From the NCBI GenBank assembly GCA_016648135.1, contig JADDOH010011043.1, positions 1 to 64,000 on the forward strand: a stretch of DNA of 64,000 nucleotides, in the 5' to 3' direction. The position numbers and the translations under genes were made by a program. The notes under the pieces are model-generated. The model was not told where the DNA came from and did no database searches. It saw only the letters and a program-made list of their open reading frames with translations. Below, piece by piece: positions 1 to 11,410 of the stretch. Source of the DNA: Agrypnia vestita. Taxonomy: Eukaryota > Arthropoda > Insecta > Trichoptera > Phryganeidae. The number at the start of each line of letters is the position of its first letter. The stretch's first letter is position 1.

Positions 1-1105
1 CTTACATATGAAATTGGCGTTTTGCCGTACTGGCAAATTTGATCTCAAATATCTTCTCTTTGGTTAGGAATTCCCAATCCAAATTTATACAGCTATTTAC
101 TCATGTATTTGTATTTGTGTTTTGAAAATTATATTCATTTGTTTTTTCCTCAATTGTTTTTTTCTTTGCGTCACTCAGTTTACAAAATGAAAAACTTGAA
201 ATATCGCGTTATTTACGAGTACGAGTTCCACCGTGGCACCAGTGGTGCAGAAACGGCTCGAAGGATTAATGATGTGTACGGCGACGGTGCCGCAAAAGAA
301 AACACAGTGCGTTTTTGGTTCCAACGTTTTCGTTCTGGAAATTTCGACCTGCAGAACAAGCCCCGTGGACGGCCGGAGACCAAAGTTGATAATGAAGAAT
401 TGAAGGCTATTGTGGAAGCGGATCCATCGCAAAACCACATCCGAGTTAGCTGCAGGCTGCGGTGTTAGTGATAAAACTGTTTTAATCCACTTGAAGCAAA
501 TTGGTAAGGTGAAAAAGCTTGAAAGGTGGGTACCTCACGAATTGAGTGAAGCAAATCAACAAACGCGAGTTACTTGTGAGCGTTTGGTGGACTAGTGATG
601 GTGTCGTTCACTACAGCTTTCTTAAATCTGGCCAGACGATTACGGCAGATGTCTATTGTCAGCAACTGCAAACCATGATGGAAAAGCTAGCTGCTACACA
701 ACCGAGGCTGGTTAATCGCTCTAGGCCACTGCTGCTTCATGATAACGCTAGACCACACACTGCACAACAGACGGCTACCAAATTAGAGGAGCTTCAATTG
801 GAATGTCTAAGACATCCACCGTACTCTCCGGACCTTGCCCCAACAGATTACCATTTTTTTAGAAATTTGGATAACTTCTTGCAAAGGAAAAAATTCAACT
901 CCGATGAGGCAGTCCAAACCGCCTTCAAAGATTTTATTGATTCCCTTCCGAATGGTTTTTTTAGTAAAGGGATCGATGAACTACCTATGAGATGGCAAAA
1001 GTGCATAGATAGCAATGGTACATACTTTGATTAAATAAATATATTCTAATAAAAAAAAATCGGCTTTATGTTCCTCCCATACTAAACGCCAATTTCATAT
1101 GTAAG
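1..1105 (+). mobile_element. mariner transposon, internally deleted
   Basis: Terminal inverted repeats of 22 bases are seen: positions 1-22 begin CTTACATATGAAATTGG and positions 1084-1105 are the exact reverse complement. Between them lies a broken transposase with clear mariner motifs. The element is about 200 bases shorter than usual for this group because of an internal deletion near 580. The window starts at the first base of the repeat, so the left TA target duplication cannot be checked; no TA follows the right repeat directly (GGACAATT), so the true end may be a base or two further out. Family assignment (cecropia-like, related to the transposase part of SETMAR) is from protein motifs and is firm at the mariner level. 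Confidence 0.93.
187..1034 (+). pseudogene. mariner transposase, frameshifted and deleted
   Basis: Begins MKNLKYRVIYEYEF at 187 with the N-terminal helix-turn-helix region (TVRFWFQRFRSGNFD, then a GRP-type linker). The frame changes near 440 (frame 1 to frame 2), then KTVLIHLKQIGKVKKLERW follows. Near 575-590 the sequence jumps to frame 3 and resumes at LLVSVWW. The missing segment is the one that should hold the first catalytic aspartate (the DEKW region). The second aspartate is present in HDNARPH (about 740-760) and the third in PPYSPDLAPTDYHFF (about 820-860), so a DD34D spacing remains only in part. It ends RWQKCIDSNGTYFD at 1034. It cannot make an active transposase. Identification of the family is secure; loss of activity is inferred from two frame changes and one missing catalytic residue. 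Confidence 0.93.
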
Positions 1106-1112
1106 GGACAAT

Positions 1113-1241
1113 TAATATATATATATATTATATATATTATATATAATATATATATATATATATATTATATAGATATGTGGGATATGTAATATATATATAA
1201 TATAGATATATAATATCATATATATATAATATATTATAATG
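1113..1241. repeat. AT/TATA microsatellite
   Basis: Long alternating TA runs with occasional extra A or T and one GATATGTGGGATATG interruption, directly next to the mariner right end. Low complexity; no coding content. Confidence 0.9.
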
Positions 1242-2572
1242 AGAGATACGAAAACGGAATGCGAAAATAATGCCGACCAGAACGTTACAGCCCCTGAGAA
1301 GCGCTATAGATCCGTGATCCATGATCCATGATAGGCGAGCTTTGGTTTTAACAAGATGCCACACATCGCGCTCCACATTTCATTTGTAAGTCCTTTATTT
1401 CATTTTCAAGTTCATACCTCTAAAATATAAACACTCTGTACATATTGAAAATAATCCAATGGACAAGATTTTTTTTGATCCGTTCCTGTCACTTCATAAG
1501 CTTGATATCGACCGTGGTTTATGTCCGCCGGCAGTGGCTTTTCCGGACTAGCGAGTCCTTTCACATTTTGTACAATTTTTCCTTTGTACAATTTTCTTTT
1601 CATTTTTCCCTCAGGAGAGTGACTACTGTACCTAGTTTAACTGTATCTATGGCATGTATATCATTGTATCATTCTCACATGTGTGTGTATCATTGCATCA
1701 TATCTCATTCTATTGCTTTTTATTGTACGGTTTTCTTTTGATGATAGTGGAGCGGTTTTGTGTATGTTGTGATGACCAATTTGGCATAAAAAATGCCGAA
1801 TTGGGTTGCGAAAGTGTAGTGCCGATATGGGTATAGCTGATTGCCGATATTGCTCATAAAACGGCCTGGGGTGTGTGGCGGGTCCCTCTTCACTATACAT
1901 GATGAAAGTTGTCTCAGATGCTTGTCTCGAAAAACGCGTAAATATCGTACAGACATGGGCGCGATGCGAGGTATGATTCATTGTCTGTTATATTTTTAAC
2001 GCAGAGGCATAAGATGGCGCTAATGAAACTTATGTCAACCTTTTTGATATGTCATCGAGATAAGTGTCCAATATGCATCGCTGTGTTTGAAAACACTATG
2101 AATATTTATTAATAATTAAGCATTTTGTTAGTGTTTTGTTATTGTAGCCTTCGTTGTTAGAATCCGCCAATGAATAATGCGATTAAAACAAATATGTTTT
2201 ACCATCTACAATCAATAAATTACCAAATGTTAATTATGAACAATTTCCATTGCCTTCCATTTTGCCTATTTTATAATTGAATAATTGATTGGAGTTAAAA
2301 ATTGAAAATATTGATTTTCAGGCGGATTCTAGTAGATATGAAATAATTTGAAAGAATATCATATATGTATTCAGAATACCTCTTGATAAAAAATAAGGAA
2401 TACCTCTTGATAAAAAAACTCCATCTTGAAAAATAAAATATAGATTATATTTTAATATTAATATTACAAAATATATGTATACTAACTTGTTAATGAGAAA
2501 AAAAATAACAACAAATATCTCTAGCAGAGGCCAGTGCAATATATGAAATGATCTTGATTCGAACTACGATGT
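1242..2572. other. No recognisable feature
   Basis: Mixed-composition DNA with short open frames on both strands (for example 1661-1981 minus) that lack any recognisable domain and overlap one another. I see no splice-site pattern, repeat or RNA gene I can defend. Confidence 0.5.
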
Positions 2573-2574
2573 GG

Positions 2575-2725
2575 AAGTTTCCTACGATGGAATTGGTGAA
2601 CTTTGCATTGTGTAGAGTGATCATTTAAGCCAGCTCGTTCAGGTTGTAACCCCTGAGCCATCGTATAAGAGACTTCCATCCACCTTTCTCATATATAAAT
2701 GGCTCCGTCTCTGTGAGACTTCTAT
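2575..2725 (+). repeat. Dispersed repeat family, copy A
   Basis: One of five copies in the window sharing the core GTGATCACTTAAGCCAG (here GTGATCATTTAAGCCAG near 2617) followed by a block resembling CAGGTTGTAAGCCCTG and then GACTTCTATACATGTTTC-like sequence. The left block reads ACGATGGAATTGGTGAAC. No terminal inverted repeats or coding sequence are visible. Other copies: 41461-41611 (minus), 48461-48606 (minus), 50190-50315 (plus), 62555-62670 (plus). Class unknown; a SINE or a small non-autonomous element is possible. Confidence 0.8.
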
Positions 2726-2995
2726 AATTCATCCTTAATTAATTATATTATTATTAATATATTAAATTTCCTAAACGGGCACTTCTATCGTATTCAATGA
2801 TGAATAAATTGACTGGGTCCTTAAATTGTTAATAATAATAATAATAAAAATTTCAGGCAATGCGACTAATTCACCACCTCTATCATAGATTTTCTTGCAC
2901 TGTATATTTATATTAAATAATAATATCTATACATAATATTATTTTATTAATAATTAATATGGCAGTAACTTTGCGGTGCGACATGAATATTTTAA
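2726..2995. other. AT-rich spacer with an AAT microsatellite
   Basis: AT-rich sequence with a short (TAA)6 run at about 2829-2846. Nothing else seen. Confidence 0.6.
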
Positions 2996-3530
2996 TTTAA
3001 ACTAACTTGAACTTTGCAATGCTTTGAGTTAAATTTAACACGACTATAGTTTCGAGAGGAGCAGTCCCTCTCTCGTCAGATGTAATTTAAACTAACCTAA
3101 ATACAAAAATTGAGTATAGTAACGGGTCGCGGAGCAATGGGATGATTTTCTTGTGTGGTCTTCAAGGGGAAGATGCTGAGAAGCTGAGATTTTTCTAAGA
3201 ATGTGATATTGTTTACGAGTGTTTTCTAAGAATTCAAGTTCTTTTGGATTTCGACGGTTTCCAAATTGTTAATTATCAATCCTTTATGAGGAACCGAGTG
3301 TAGTAGTTTTAGTCTGTGATTATCGAAAGAATGGTTGGTATTAACAACAATTTCTCAGAATTCGCCAACCATATATTTAATTACTTTACTCAAATATTTT
3401 CATAATTTCTGTATTTAAGTTATTTATAAATTACACCTGATCATGGGAGGGACTGCTCCTTTCGAAACTATATTCGTGTTAAATTTAACTCAACGAGTGT
3501 GCATTACAAAGTTCAATTGAATTTAAATTT
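2996..3530. mobile_element. MITE with about 95-base inverted repeats
   Basis: The left arm (about 2996-3088) and right arm (about 3426-3530) are reverse complements with scattered mismatches. Both contain GAGTTAAATTTAACACGA, TATAGTTTCGA and GGAGCAGTCCCTC in mirrored order. The arms enclose about 340 bases without an ORF. This is typical of a non-autonomous foldback-type DNA element. The superfamily is not clear because the outermost bases are AT-rich and no target duplication can be assigned. Confidence 0.8.
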
Positions 3531-4126
3531 ATATTATTTTTAATTATTGTAGTAAAAAAGTTGTAATCCATAAAAAAGGGTATAAAAAGTACAAAATTTA
3601 AAAAAAATGCCCTGATAGATTTCGCAATAATTTTAATAAATAATAGAATATCCTTTACTTTGACTATTATTAAAAGAAAATAAATGCCACAAGTCCATAC
3701 AGTCGTATAAAGCTTAAAGAATGGAGCATTTTCTTAATCTTTAAAACAAATTTGATTTGATGTTTTATTAACTTATTAAATAATTTAGGAAGATATCCGT
3801 ATTCACATACATGGAGCTTGATGGACAAATTTTAATTTGATAGCTTTCAAAACCAACGGTACACAATGCAATTCTGCGATTTTCGACTTCAAGTAGTCAT
3901 AAACGTCAAAATCAAAATGCATTTCCTAGGCTGAAGATTTACTGATTGATTTACAACATAGCAGCGAAATAACGCAAAACGTTGTTTAAAATTATACAGA
4001 CAATATCTACAATATAATAAGAATAATAGCATGTTGTGAGCCGCGATTTGATGTGACCATCGCAATTACCCAATATAACTGTTAAAGTGAAGAATGAAGA
4101 AAGTAGTTTGCTTAGTATTTAATTAG
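3531..4126. other. No recognisable feature
   Basis: AT-rich DNA, no ORF of note and no repeat recognised. Confidence 0.5.
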
Positions 4127-4583
4127 TTGTCATCATCTTCATCTCTTGTCCTAGTACGGTTGGGATTCCAAATACTCGACAAGGTGCTTCCATATTCCCC
4201 TGTCTCGTGTTGCTCCCGTATGTGTCAACCGGTCAGTATCCATTCTGTTTTCGTACACTCTTTTCTCTTTCTTTCTCCCAGCTTAATCTCGGGCGACCCA
4301 CCGGTCGCCTTCCTTTCGACGTTGCCAAGAGGATATTTCTTTGTACTCGTTCATCTGGCATTCTTAGTAGCACATGTCCAAGCCACCTCGTTTGTGATTT
4401 CTCTATATGTAGGAGTAGGGGCTCCTTGCTGAGTGTATACCTTATGTCGGCACTTCTCACTCTGTCCACCAGTGTGTCTCCCGCTACCCCCCTTAGAAAC
4501 TCATCTCGGCAACCTGGATCCTTGCTCTCACTCTCTTCGTTAAAATCCAAATTTGATAGCCATATATTAAGGTGGGCCTGCAC
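4127..4583 (-). pseudogene. Non-LTR retrotransposon ORF2, C-terminal tail
   Basis: The minus-strand frame from 4583 to 4233 reads through motifs typical of the extreme C-terminus of endonuclease/reverse-transcriptase proteins: DTLVDRVRSADIR, then LLLHIEKSQTRWLGHVL (the usual RWxGHV box) and GRRPVGRPRLSW. A frame change near 4233 leads into a poorer continuation to about 4127. No reverse transcriptase core is present upstream, so this is a 5'-truncated, dead copy, as usual for LINE insertions. The clade is uncertain (RTE-like or a related group). Confidence 0.85.
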
Positions 4584-4644
4584 ACAAATTTGAAAACAGT
4601 CAGTTTTGTCTTGACACTTATCAAAATTTTCTTAAACCGCACTA

Positions 4645-4815
4645 TACAGGGTGTCTCATAGTTAGCAGAAAAAACTTTACAGGTGAAGTTTTGGCTTGAT
4701 AATTAGTCTAAAATGTTCAAGCAATCATGACCAATGGTTATGGAAAAATGCTATATCAAAGTTTGCATTTTTTGCAATATTTGCAATTTTTGCAAAAATT
4801 GATTTAATAATGTAT
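4645..4815 (+). repeat. TACAGGGTGT-end foldback element, left arm
   Basis: Starts TACAGGGTGTCTCATAGTTA and continues with a segment (TCTAAAATGTTCAAGCAATC, then ATGGTTATGG and AAAGTTTGCATTTTTT) that is also found in the arm of the complete foldback elements at 6212-6643 and 57651-58165. The matching right arm is not seen here, so the copy is truncated. Related single ends lie at 15350-15492, 19506-19560 and 40177-40262. Confidence 0.7.
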
Positions 4816-5760
4816 GGTAACTTAACGTAAATGTTGAAAGTTTCAGAGCTCTAGCTAGTCGGGAAGTTGGTGATAAATCAATTACTAGATTTCGCCACAA
4901 TAACAAATATATATAAAGAGAGCTAGTGAAAAGCATGTCAAAAGAAAAAAGATATTGAAAGAAAGAAAATAAAAATAAAGTTTTTTATCAAAGTAGTTGC
5001 GGACATTACAGGGAATTACGGACAGACAACAAAAATATTATTATTGGGATAATTTGGAATCTCGCAGCAAAAATATGTTAAACCTCTAAACTGAGTTACG
5101 GTCGGATTCATGAACGAAAAGTCTTATTCTTTATTTGTAAAAATAGTTAATAAACACTTTGTAAGCAACTTTGTTTGCAAAGGTTTGCAAATACTTTGTA
5201 TAAAGTATTTATATTACCACAATAGGTTAACCAAAATATTTCAGAGGAATGTAAAATGAAATAATTTTGTATTAAGAAGAGTATATCACGTTTGAACTCA
5301 GATTTTTCATAATAAAATTTTTCAATATCAAATATGATGTTGAGTGAATAATTTTAACATACAAAGCGGTTTATAATAATAAATATGATTATCGCAAGAT
5401 GTCAGACGCTTTGCAGGCGCGTGCAGATGCAGAACATTCAAATAATAATTTCTCAGAATACACAAACCATCTGATGGTGACAGGGCAGACTTTGAAACAA
5501 GAAAACGGCATCGTTTTTTCATTTTCCTTAGAGGTCATGAGTCCTTAGGCTAGATAGTTTAGAGATGTTAGAAATCAAGAAGTCCCTCAATAATATAATA
5601 TAATTTGACAACTAATTAAATTTAACAAATTATCCACAATTATATATATTTCCCATTTCAATGTCTGGCTGTCAAATTACCCTCCCCCCCATCACAAATG
5701 GGGCCACACCCCCACCTAACACTCGACTTATAAATTTAATCTATGGAAGTTATTGTGCAT
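4816..5760. other. No recognisable feature
   Basis: AT-rich DNA. The open frame at 5328-5522 (minus) has no recognisable motif. Confidence 0.5.
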
Positions 5761-5765
5761 CCATC

Positions 5766-5835
5766 CTGACGAGGATGCACTTCAGCATCGAAACCGGTAG
5801 ACCTTTAAAATCAGTCAGTGGGGTTTATACAAGGT
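5766..5835 (+). repeat. PLE terminal fragment with hammerhead-like motif
   Basis: CTGACGA (5766-5772) is followed by one base, a GATGC/GCATC stem with a short loop, and GAAAC (5790-5794). This is the same arrangement as in the inverted PLE ends elsewhere in the window. The sequence after GAAAC (CGGTAGACC) differs from the other copies, so it is probably a different PLE subfamily. A 68-codon open frame across 5661-5867 is incidental. Confidence 0.55.
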
Positions 5836-6211
5836 TTGTTACTTTTCGCAAATTAATAAATAAATAAGACATAAGATTTCATTCGATTTAAAAGAAACGC
5901 TACTTATATCTTACTGCCAATAATACGCTACTTGGATGAAAAGCCGCGTAGAAGTAATACAATTATTTACATGTCTGTGCATTTTTTCGCAATTTTTTTC
6001 AGTTATGTTTAGAACCCAGTCCTTCACTGACTTTGGTGGTGTTAGTAAACACGAGAAAACTTTATATTTACGAACTTGTGAAAATACACATTGTAAAATA
6101 AAATGCTTTTTAAGAAAAAAAAAAATAATCCATTCTATTAACTTTCTGGTAGCGATTTTGTCGACCTAAAAGATGTGCAATAAAATATTGCGACATAGCC
6201 TTTTCAAATTA
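5836..6211. other. No recognisable feature
   Basis: The 77-codon frame at 5936-6169 (plus) shows no known domain; otherwise AT-rich DNA. Confidence 0.45.
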
Positions 6212-6643
6212 TACAGGGTTATTTGGAAAACATTAATAATGTCGCGTGATTATATTCCTGATTATGAGTCGAAAATGTTGAAGCAGCCATGACCTAATAT
6301 CAATAGTTATGGAGATATGTCACATCATAGTTTGCATTTTTTTTCAATTTTTCTGACTTATTTTTTACAAAAGGTTGAATTATCATTACAGTAACTTATA
6401 CCGATTACGAAAAATTCGTTTTAATACAAGTTAAATAAAATGATAAAAATCGTGCAGAAATTCCATTTGAAAGGTTTTTTATTATTATTAATTTGACTTC
6501 TACTAAAGGAAATGAAATTTTCATATTCTATATAAGTTACTGTAAAAATGTGTTACAAAAAAATAAGTTAATATTTTTTAAAAATGCAAACTTGGATGTC
6601 GTATATCACTCGAGGTGATTAATGTTTTCCAAATAACCCTGTA
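6212..6643. mobile_element. Foldback element with TACAGGGTTATTTGG ends
   Basis: Left end TACAGGGTTATTTGGAAAAC at 6212 and its reverse complement ending at 6643 form a 26-base terminal inverted repeat. Inner parts are also inverted: ATTACAGTAACTTATA-like sequence on the left mirrors TATAAGTTACTGTAA on the right. The ends are flanked by TATA or TA on both sides, so a TA-type target site is likely, but the repeat itself starts with TA and this makes the exact edge ambiguous. No ORF inside; non-autonomous. The same family is at 57651-58165. Confidence 0.85.
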
Positions 6644-7560
6644 TACAGAGGGCGGATAAGTAAATTATTAAATTCACAAAACATTTTTAAGAAAATGAAC
6701 GGACATATTCAAATACGTCATTGTATTATTTCCGCGTAAAATAATATATTATGTCGACACATTACCCTTTCTTTCCAATTTATTTTCCCAAATTAATATT
6801 GGCATCATCTTTGCTTTTGTAAAGCATATTTAGAATCCCGAAATAACCCACTTTTCGCTGGCAGGCGATCGAATTTGAACAGATATTATCCCCATGTGGA
6901 AATTTTGTTAAAATTTTTAGCATCCCTAAAACATTTTTCGGATCGGGGAAAAATAATTTGACACAATTTATCGGAACCTGAATGAAAAGGCTAGTAATAA
7001 GCTAGTAAAAGGCTAGTACTAAAATAATAAATGAGTAGCTTGGTCTTGTGGTTGAGTATCCATGAGGAAGAATTGTTTCAGTGCCTATATAATGGAGTGG
7101 CTTGAAAGAGAATTTTTTTATTTCATTTGTTTATCAATATAACTTTGTTTCTATTTTACTATTTTATATATATCTGGTTTCTTATTTAGTTTGATACTGT
7201 TTTTTTATTATTGTTTACATTACTTATTTTTTATATTGTTTCTTTTATACTGTTGATATAACTTATGTTTTTATACCTCTTTCTTTTACGATGTTTATAT
7301 TGCTTATGTTTTTTATAGCATTTTTTTATTTTTTACTGTCTATAGTACTTTACCTTAAACGCAAAAAATATATTAAAATGTGAGGGGTTTGTCAGGAAAA
7401 TTTCAGATACGCCTTAAAAGCAGATGTTTCATATAATTGATGGAAAGAACGGCGCGCTACGTTTTTTAATATTCAAAACGAAAATGCAAGTCGAGGATCG
7501 GTCGTGTCGTGTAGCTCCTAAACTTGTTTGTTAAAATAAATGTATTTATAAATATATTGT
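6644..7560. other. No recognisable feature
   Basis: AT-rich DNA with T-rich low complexity at about 7110-7350. No motif-bearing ORF. Confidence 0.5.
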
Positions 7561-8127
7561 ATTGAGGCTAAAAAGAATCAGGCACTCCTGTCAAGTGACA
7601 GTTTCAAAAGGTCACAACACTATCGAAGAATCGAGAACGGTCTACAATGTTCTACGGCTTTCCGGATGCATCTGAAATATTCTACAAGAATCTAGAAGCA
7701 ACGAGAATCGTCTCCTAAACACTGGGAACGCCTAGAAGGTTCGTTACCAGCATTGGCCAGATATAAATGAGAGGCGCGCGGGAGTAAAGTTGTTGTTTTT
7801 AGCGTGCCTGACAGCGAAACCAAAGCGAAGGCAGCCGCGAGCTGCGGAGGCCAGGAAGGCCAAGCGAACGATTCTTACGTAGCGAAATAAACTGAAGCGA
7901 ATTATACGTGCGGAAATTGGATGAAATGTTCTAGTGAATAAAGCGATTATAAAGTGTTTATTTACGAGTGATAAATTACGAAACAGTTTAATTTAAGTAA
8001 TAGCGTTAAGTTAAATAGTTTTAAGTGACTTTGTACGTTTGATTAATTAATTAATCATTAATTAATAAATCCGTTATTACATTCCAGCGTTTTCATTCAT
8101 TCCTCCAGCAGCCACGACACGTGACAA
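7561..8127 (+). mobile_element. Solo-LTR-like sequence of a retrotransposon
   Basis: About 430 bases here are closely similar to 63594-64000, where the second copy runs off the window. Both have a promoter-like layout: several GAA/TTC-rich blocks, a perfect GAAGGTTC box (7735-7742), a TATA box in GGCCAGATATAAA (7761-7768), then a GC-richer downstream part. The sequence ends near CGTGACAACA at about 8127. No gag or pol lies next to it, which fits a solo LTR. Exact ends and a target duplication could not be fixed by eye, so the LTR call rests on the promoter layout and the second copy. Confidence 0.6.
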
Positions 8128-8744
8128 CATGCTCCATTGACATTGGTGTTCGTTATACATAAACATAAAATTTTATAGTTTATAGATTTGGTTGAAATTT
8201 ATAATATTGAATGCTTGATATTGACTATTTTAGTTTATTAATTGATTCTCTAAATGAATTTATAAAAGTGCTAGGAATATTGAAAATCGAGTATTCAAAT
8301 ATTCAGCTTAATGTTCTGTGTAAAACGTACGATATAAAATGTTGTCATGCACGTATAAGAGGAGTACGAGCAATGCAGCGATAATAATAAATGTTCATCA
8401 TTAATAATCATAATTTTACGAGTTAAGATTTCGAGATTCATAGGCGCGCGCACAGAAAACTCGTAAACCTATTTGTTTATTTACTTCGTTGGGTAGTGTG
8501 GTTTTCTCTACTACTGCTATCGGTAGTCGCTAGTGCCATTTATTTGCGTAAATTTTTAAGCCGCTTACCAGAAAATTTTGTCACTCTAATCTGTCTACTC
8601 TCTCCAGCATCCTGTATCCAGGAAATGTCTTTGTCAATATGAAGTCTTCATATGAGGGACTTGTATTTTATGTTGTGAAGTGGTTCTTGATGTAGTGGTG
8701 TGTTGCAGTATGATGTGTTGCAGTATCACTGCGATAAAAAATAA
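8128..8744. other. No recognisable feature
   Basis: AT-rich DNA between the LTR and the LINE. Nothing recognised. Confidence 0.5.
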
Positions 8745-9280
8745 TTACAGTTCTACCGTAAAGTTGTATATTAGGAAAGCTAAATGCTTCAAAAAGTTTC
8801 TTTGTTGGGTGTTGATGGATTTCTGAGTTTTAATAAGAGGATCTAAAATATTTATTGTGGCACTCCCCCAGCCAATTATTCCATATCCTAGTATGGATTG
8901 GTACAAAGCGTAGTAAACCATTTTTAATGTCTCCTCAATCAGAATGTTGCGTAAATTTTTGAAAATATAAATTAATTTTCTAAATGAATGAAATTTTCTA
9001 AACGAGCGGCAGTGTTTGGATCCCATCTTAGGCTGTGATCAATCCAAATGCTTAAATATTAAATTTTGTCGCTGCACATGATTTCCTGTATTTGCATTGG
9101 TTAAAGTTGTTACACGCATGGATCGCCAGTTTTGGTTGTCCGGTTGTCCCGCTTTTGTTATTGAGAACTTTAGATATTTACTTTTTTTAAATATTTAAAG
9201 TTAGTAAATTAACATCCAGCCAGTTTTTAATGGTTTTCATACCATGGTTAGTTAGCTTTGTCAAATAGTTTTTCCCGGGA
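8745..9280 (-). pseudogene. LINE reverse transcriptase, thumb and C-terminal part
   Basis: From about 9270 the minus strand reads MKTIKNWLDVNLLTLN and KYLKFS, then at about 9050 LDHSLRWDP-type sequence in a shifted frame, and in an open stretch 9026-8745 KLIYIFKNLRNILIEETLK followed by MVYYALYQSILGYGIIGWG. These are the usual boxes after the catalytic palm in Jockey-like LINE polymerases (the YGIIxWG box is characteristic). It continues the polymerase that stops at the insertion at 9668. Frames change several times, so it is non-functional. Confidence 0.85.
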
Positions 9281-9289
9281 TTTTATTTT

Positions 9290-9668
9290 CTTTTATTTTC
9301 ATTTATTGGTTTTCTTACAACCATATAATTAATCAATCTTGAAAAAAAAACAATAATTGATGTACAGAGTTTTGGGCCAATTGCAAGAAAACACATATAT
9401 ACAATCGATAATAAATAAGAAAAAACATGTCCAATAGTGAGTTTGTGTGAGTGTGTGTATTTGTGTGTTTATTTATTTATTTTGAATCAAAACAATCTTA
9501 AAAATTTTCCACTGAATTTAAAAATTTACTTTAACATACATTAATAGCGAATGGAGAGGGTGGAGGGGAATGTGGGACGGGAGTAGAAGGGAAGATATAA
9601 TGTACAAATTAGTTTGGGTGCGGTAGTGTAGATATTGTTTCTTATTGTTGCGTTGAAAATGTCATTTT
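9290..9668 (-). mobile_element. 3' tail of a second LINE inserted in the first
   Basis: On the minus strand, from about 9668, the sequence matches the 3' end of the LINE at 58470-59045: TGACATTTTCAACxCAAC, then ACCGCACCCAAACTAATT and CTTCCCTTCTACTCCCGTCC. It is followed by AT- and A-rich tail sequence. The host LINE polymerase stops right before it (FADDTVLLFND) and resumes after it, so this is a 5'-truncated insertion. The far edge is uncertain. Confidence 0.75.
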
Positions 9669-9689
9669 ATCATTGAATAGAAGAACTGT

Positions 9690-10880
9690 GTCATCAGCAA
9701 ACGCAATCGCCTCACCCTTAATATTCATGTTACAGAGTCCGTTACTATATTATATCAGGAACAGTTTCTAGGACACTCCCTTGAGGAACGCCAAATTTTT
9801 GGTTTAAATCTTCCCTCTTTTTTTGTTTATAAAAACACATTGTTTCCTCTGCGAGAGATAGTTTCGAAATAGGTCTAGAGGGTTTCCATTAATGCCAATC
9901 TCGAACATTTTTTTTTAAGGAGTTTGTGCGATACCGTATCAAACGTTTTAGCTAGCTCCAAAAAAACTGCCATACATTTGTCATCTTTATCGATATGATT
10001 CGTAAGGAAAGAAGTTAACTTTAAACATGCACTATTTGTCCCTCGACCTCTCTTAAGCCATATTGATTGTTTGATAAGATCTTAATTTCCTCTACGTATT
10101 TTATAAGTCTGTTCTTGATGATTTTTACTGTAATCTTTGAAATGACATTGGTAAGCGATATAGGTCTGTAATTATTTATATCGAGAGGACATCCGCTTTT
10201 ATGAATGGGTCTTATTATAGCTTGTTTCATAACATTTGGGAATATTCCGCTCTCGATCCCAGTGTTTATAATGTGTGTTATTGATAGTACAATGTATTTC
10301 TTAATGTTTTTCAAAATAACCGAGTTGATTCCGTCAGGATCAAAGGAGAATGTTTGTTTTAGTTCATCAATAGACTTTCCCACTTCGTTATTAGTGGCTT
10401 TACGTATGTAGAATGATTGCTCAATGTTTTCTATTGTGGTGATTCATTTTCTAATTGTATCTCTGTTTAATTGAGCCTTTTTAATATTTTATAATTTTTA
10501 ATAACTTTTAATAATTTTTAATAACTTGCGCAAAATAATTATTTGCATAATTTGTAATAATGTTTAGATCACTTTCTAAGGTGGTGATTTCATTTTTTAT
10601 TTTATGTTCGTAATTTCGAACCTACATTTCGATTTAGAGTTTGTGACTTCTTGAATGATTTCCTAAAATTTTTTGCTTTTAGTTCCTGTGTTATTAAAAT
10701 TTTTTTGAGTAGTAGTGCTGTTTGGTATCACGTATTATTTTATTACATGAATTTCTATATCTTATATAATATTCCCTGAGCAGAGTGTTTTCCCTTATCT
10801 TTCTTTACCCTTTTTAATAGATTGTCTCTCTTGTGTATTAATTTTACTATGTTGTCTGTAATCCATATTTTTAACACAAA
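9690..10880 (-). pseudogene. LINE reverse transcriptase, linker, fingers and palm
   Basis: Minus strand. Near 10870-10790 the pre-polymerase linker reads WITDNIVKLIHKRDNLLKRV. The frame at 10383-10021 holds the fingers: FSFDPDGINSVILKNIKKYI, ESGIFPNVMKQAIIRPIHKS, NNYRPISLTNVISKI and LSNNQYGLRE. The palm follows in other frames: AVFLELAKTFDTVSHKLL at about 9985-9930, and the catalytic box GEAIAFADDTVLLFND with FADD encoded at 9690-9701. Both palm aspartates of FADD are kept, but stops and frame changes interrupt the coding sequence. The upstream endonuclease domain was not recognised. Role in life: target-primed reverse transcription of the LINE RNA. Confidence 0.9.
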
Positions 10881-11134
10881 GTATTTTTGTTAAAAGAATA
10901 ATCTTCTTTTATTTCTTTTTGCATATAATCAGCTCAATTCAGCATTCTGTCAGTATGATGACATGAAATTTAGTTGAGAAATTAGTAAGTATAATTAGAA
11001 AATTTTTAAATTTTGCATTTATGCTTCTAATATTCATACACATAATATTAAATGTTTTTTTATTTTATTTTTATTAAAAAAAAATATTTTTACTTGAAAA
11101 GGTTTATGGATAACTTTTTTACATGATTCAATAT

Positions 11135-11186
11135 CTTTCTGGTCGACGTTTCGGATCCCATTGCAGGGTCCATCATCAGGGCTGAT
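11135..11186 (-). repeat. PLE end with hammerhead-like motif
   Basis: On the minus strand CTGATGA (11173-11179), one extra base, a GGACCC/GGGATCC hairpin, then GAAACGTC and ACCAGAAAG. It belongs to the same subfamily as 22931-23073 and 56792-56998 (CGAAACGTCGGCCAG there). A single, unpaired end that sits inside the LINE. Confidence 0.75.
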
Positions 11187-11410
11187 ATTTTTTAAGTAGT
11201 TTTTATACAAATTTCATTTTGAAATCCAAATCATTTCGCAATTGTTATAATGACCTATATCACCCATTTTTCGAAAGAGTACTTTATTCATGTGCTTAGT
11301 ATTCATATGCTTAGTAAATACATTATAAATTCATATGCTCAGTATATACATATGTCGTATATATTATTACTGTTTAAGTAAGTTGGACAAATCGTCTTCA
11401 TGTTAAATAA

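Noticed and set aside
1113..1241. Origin or regulatory TATA cluster
   Set aside because: Plain TA microsatellite beside a transposon end; no other support.
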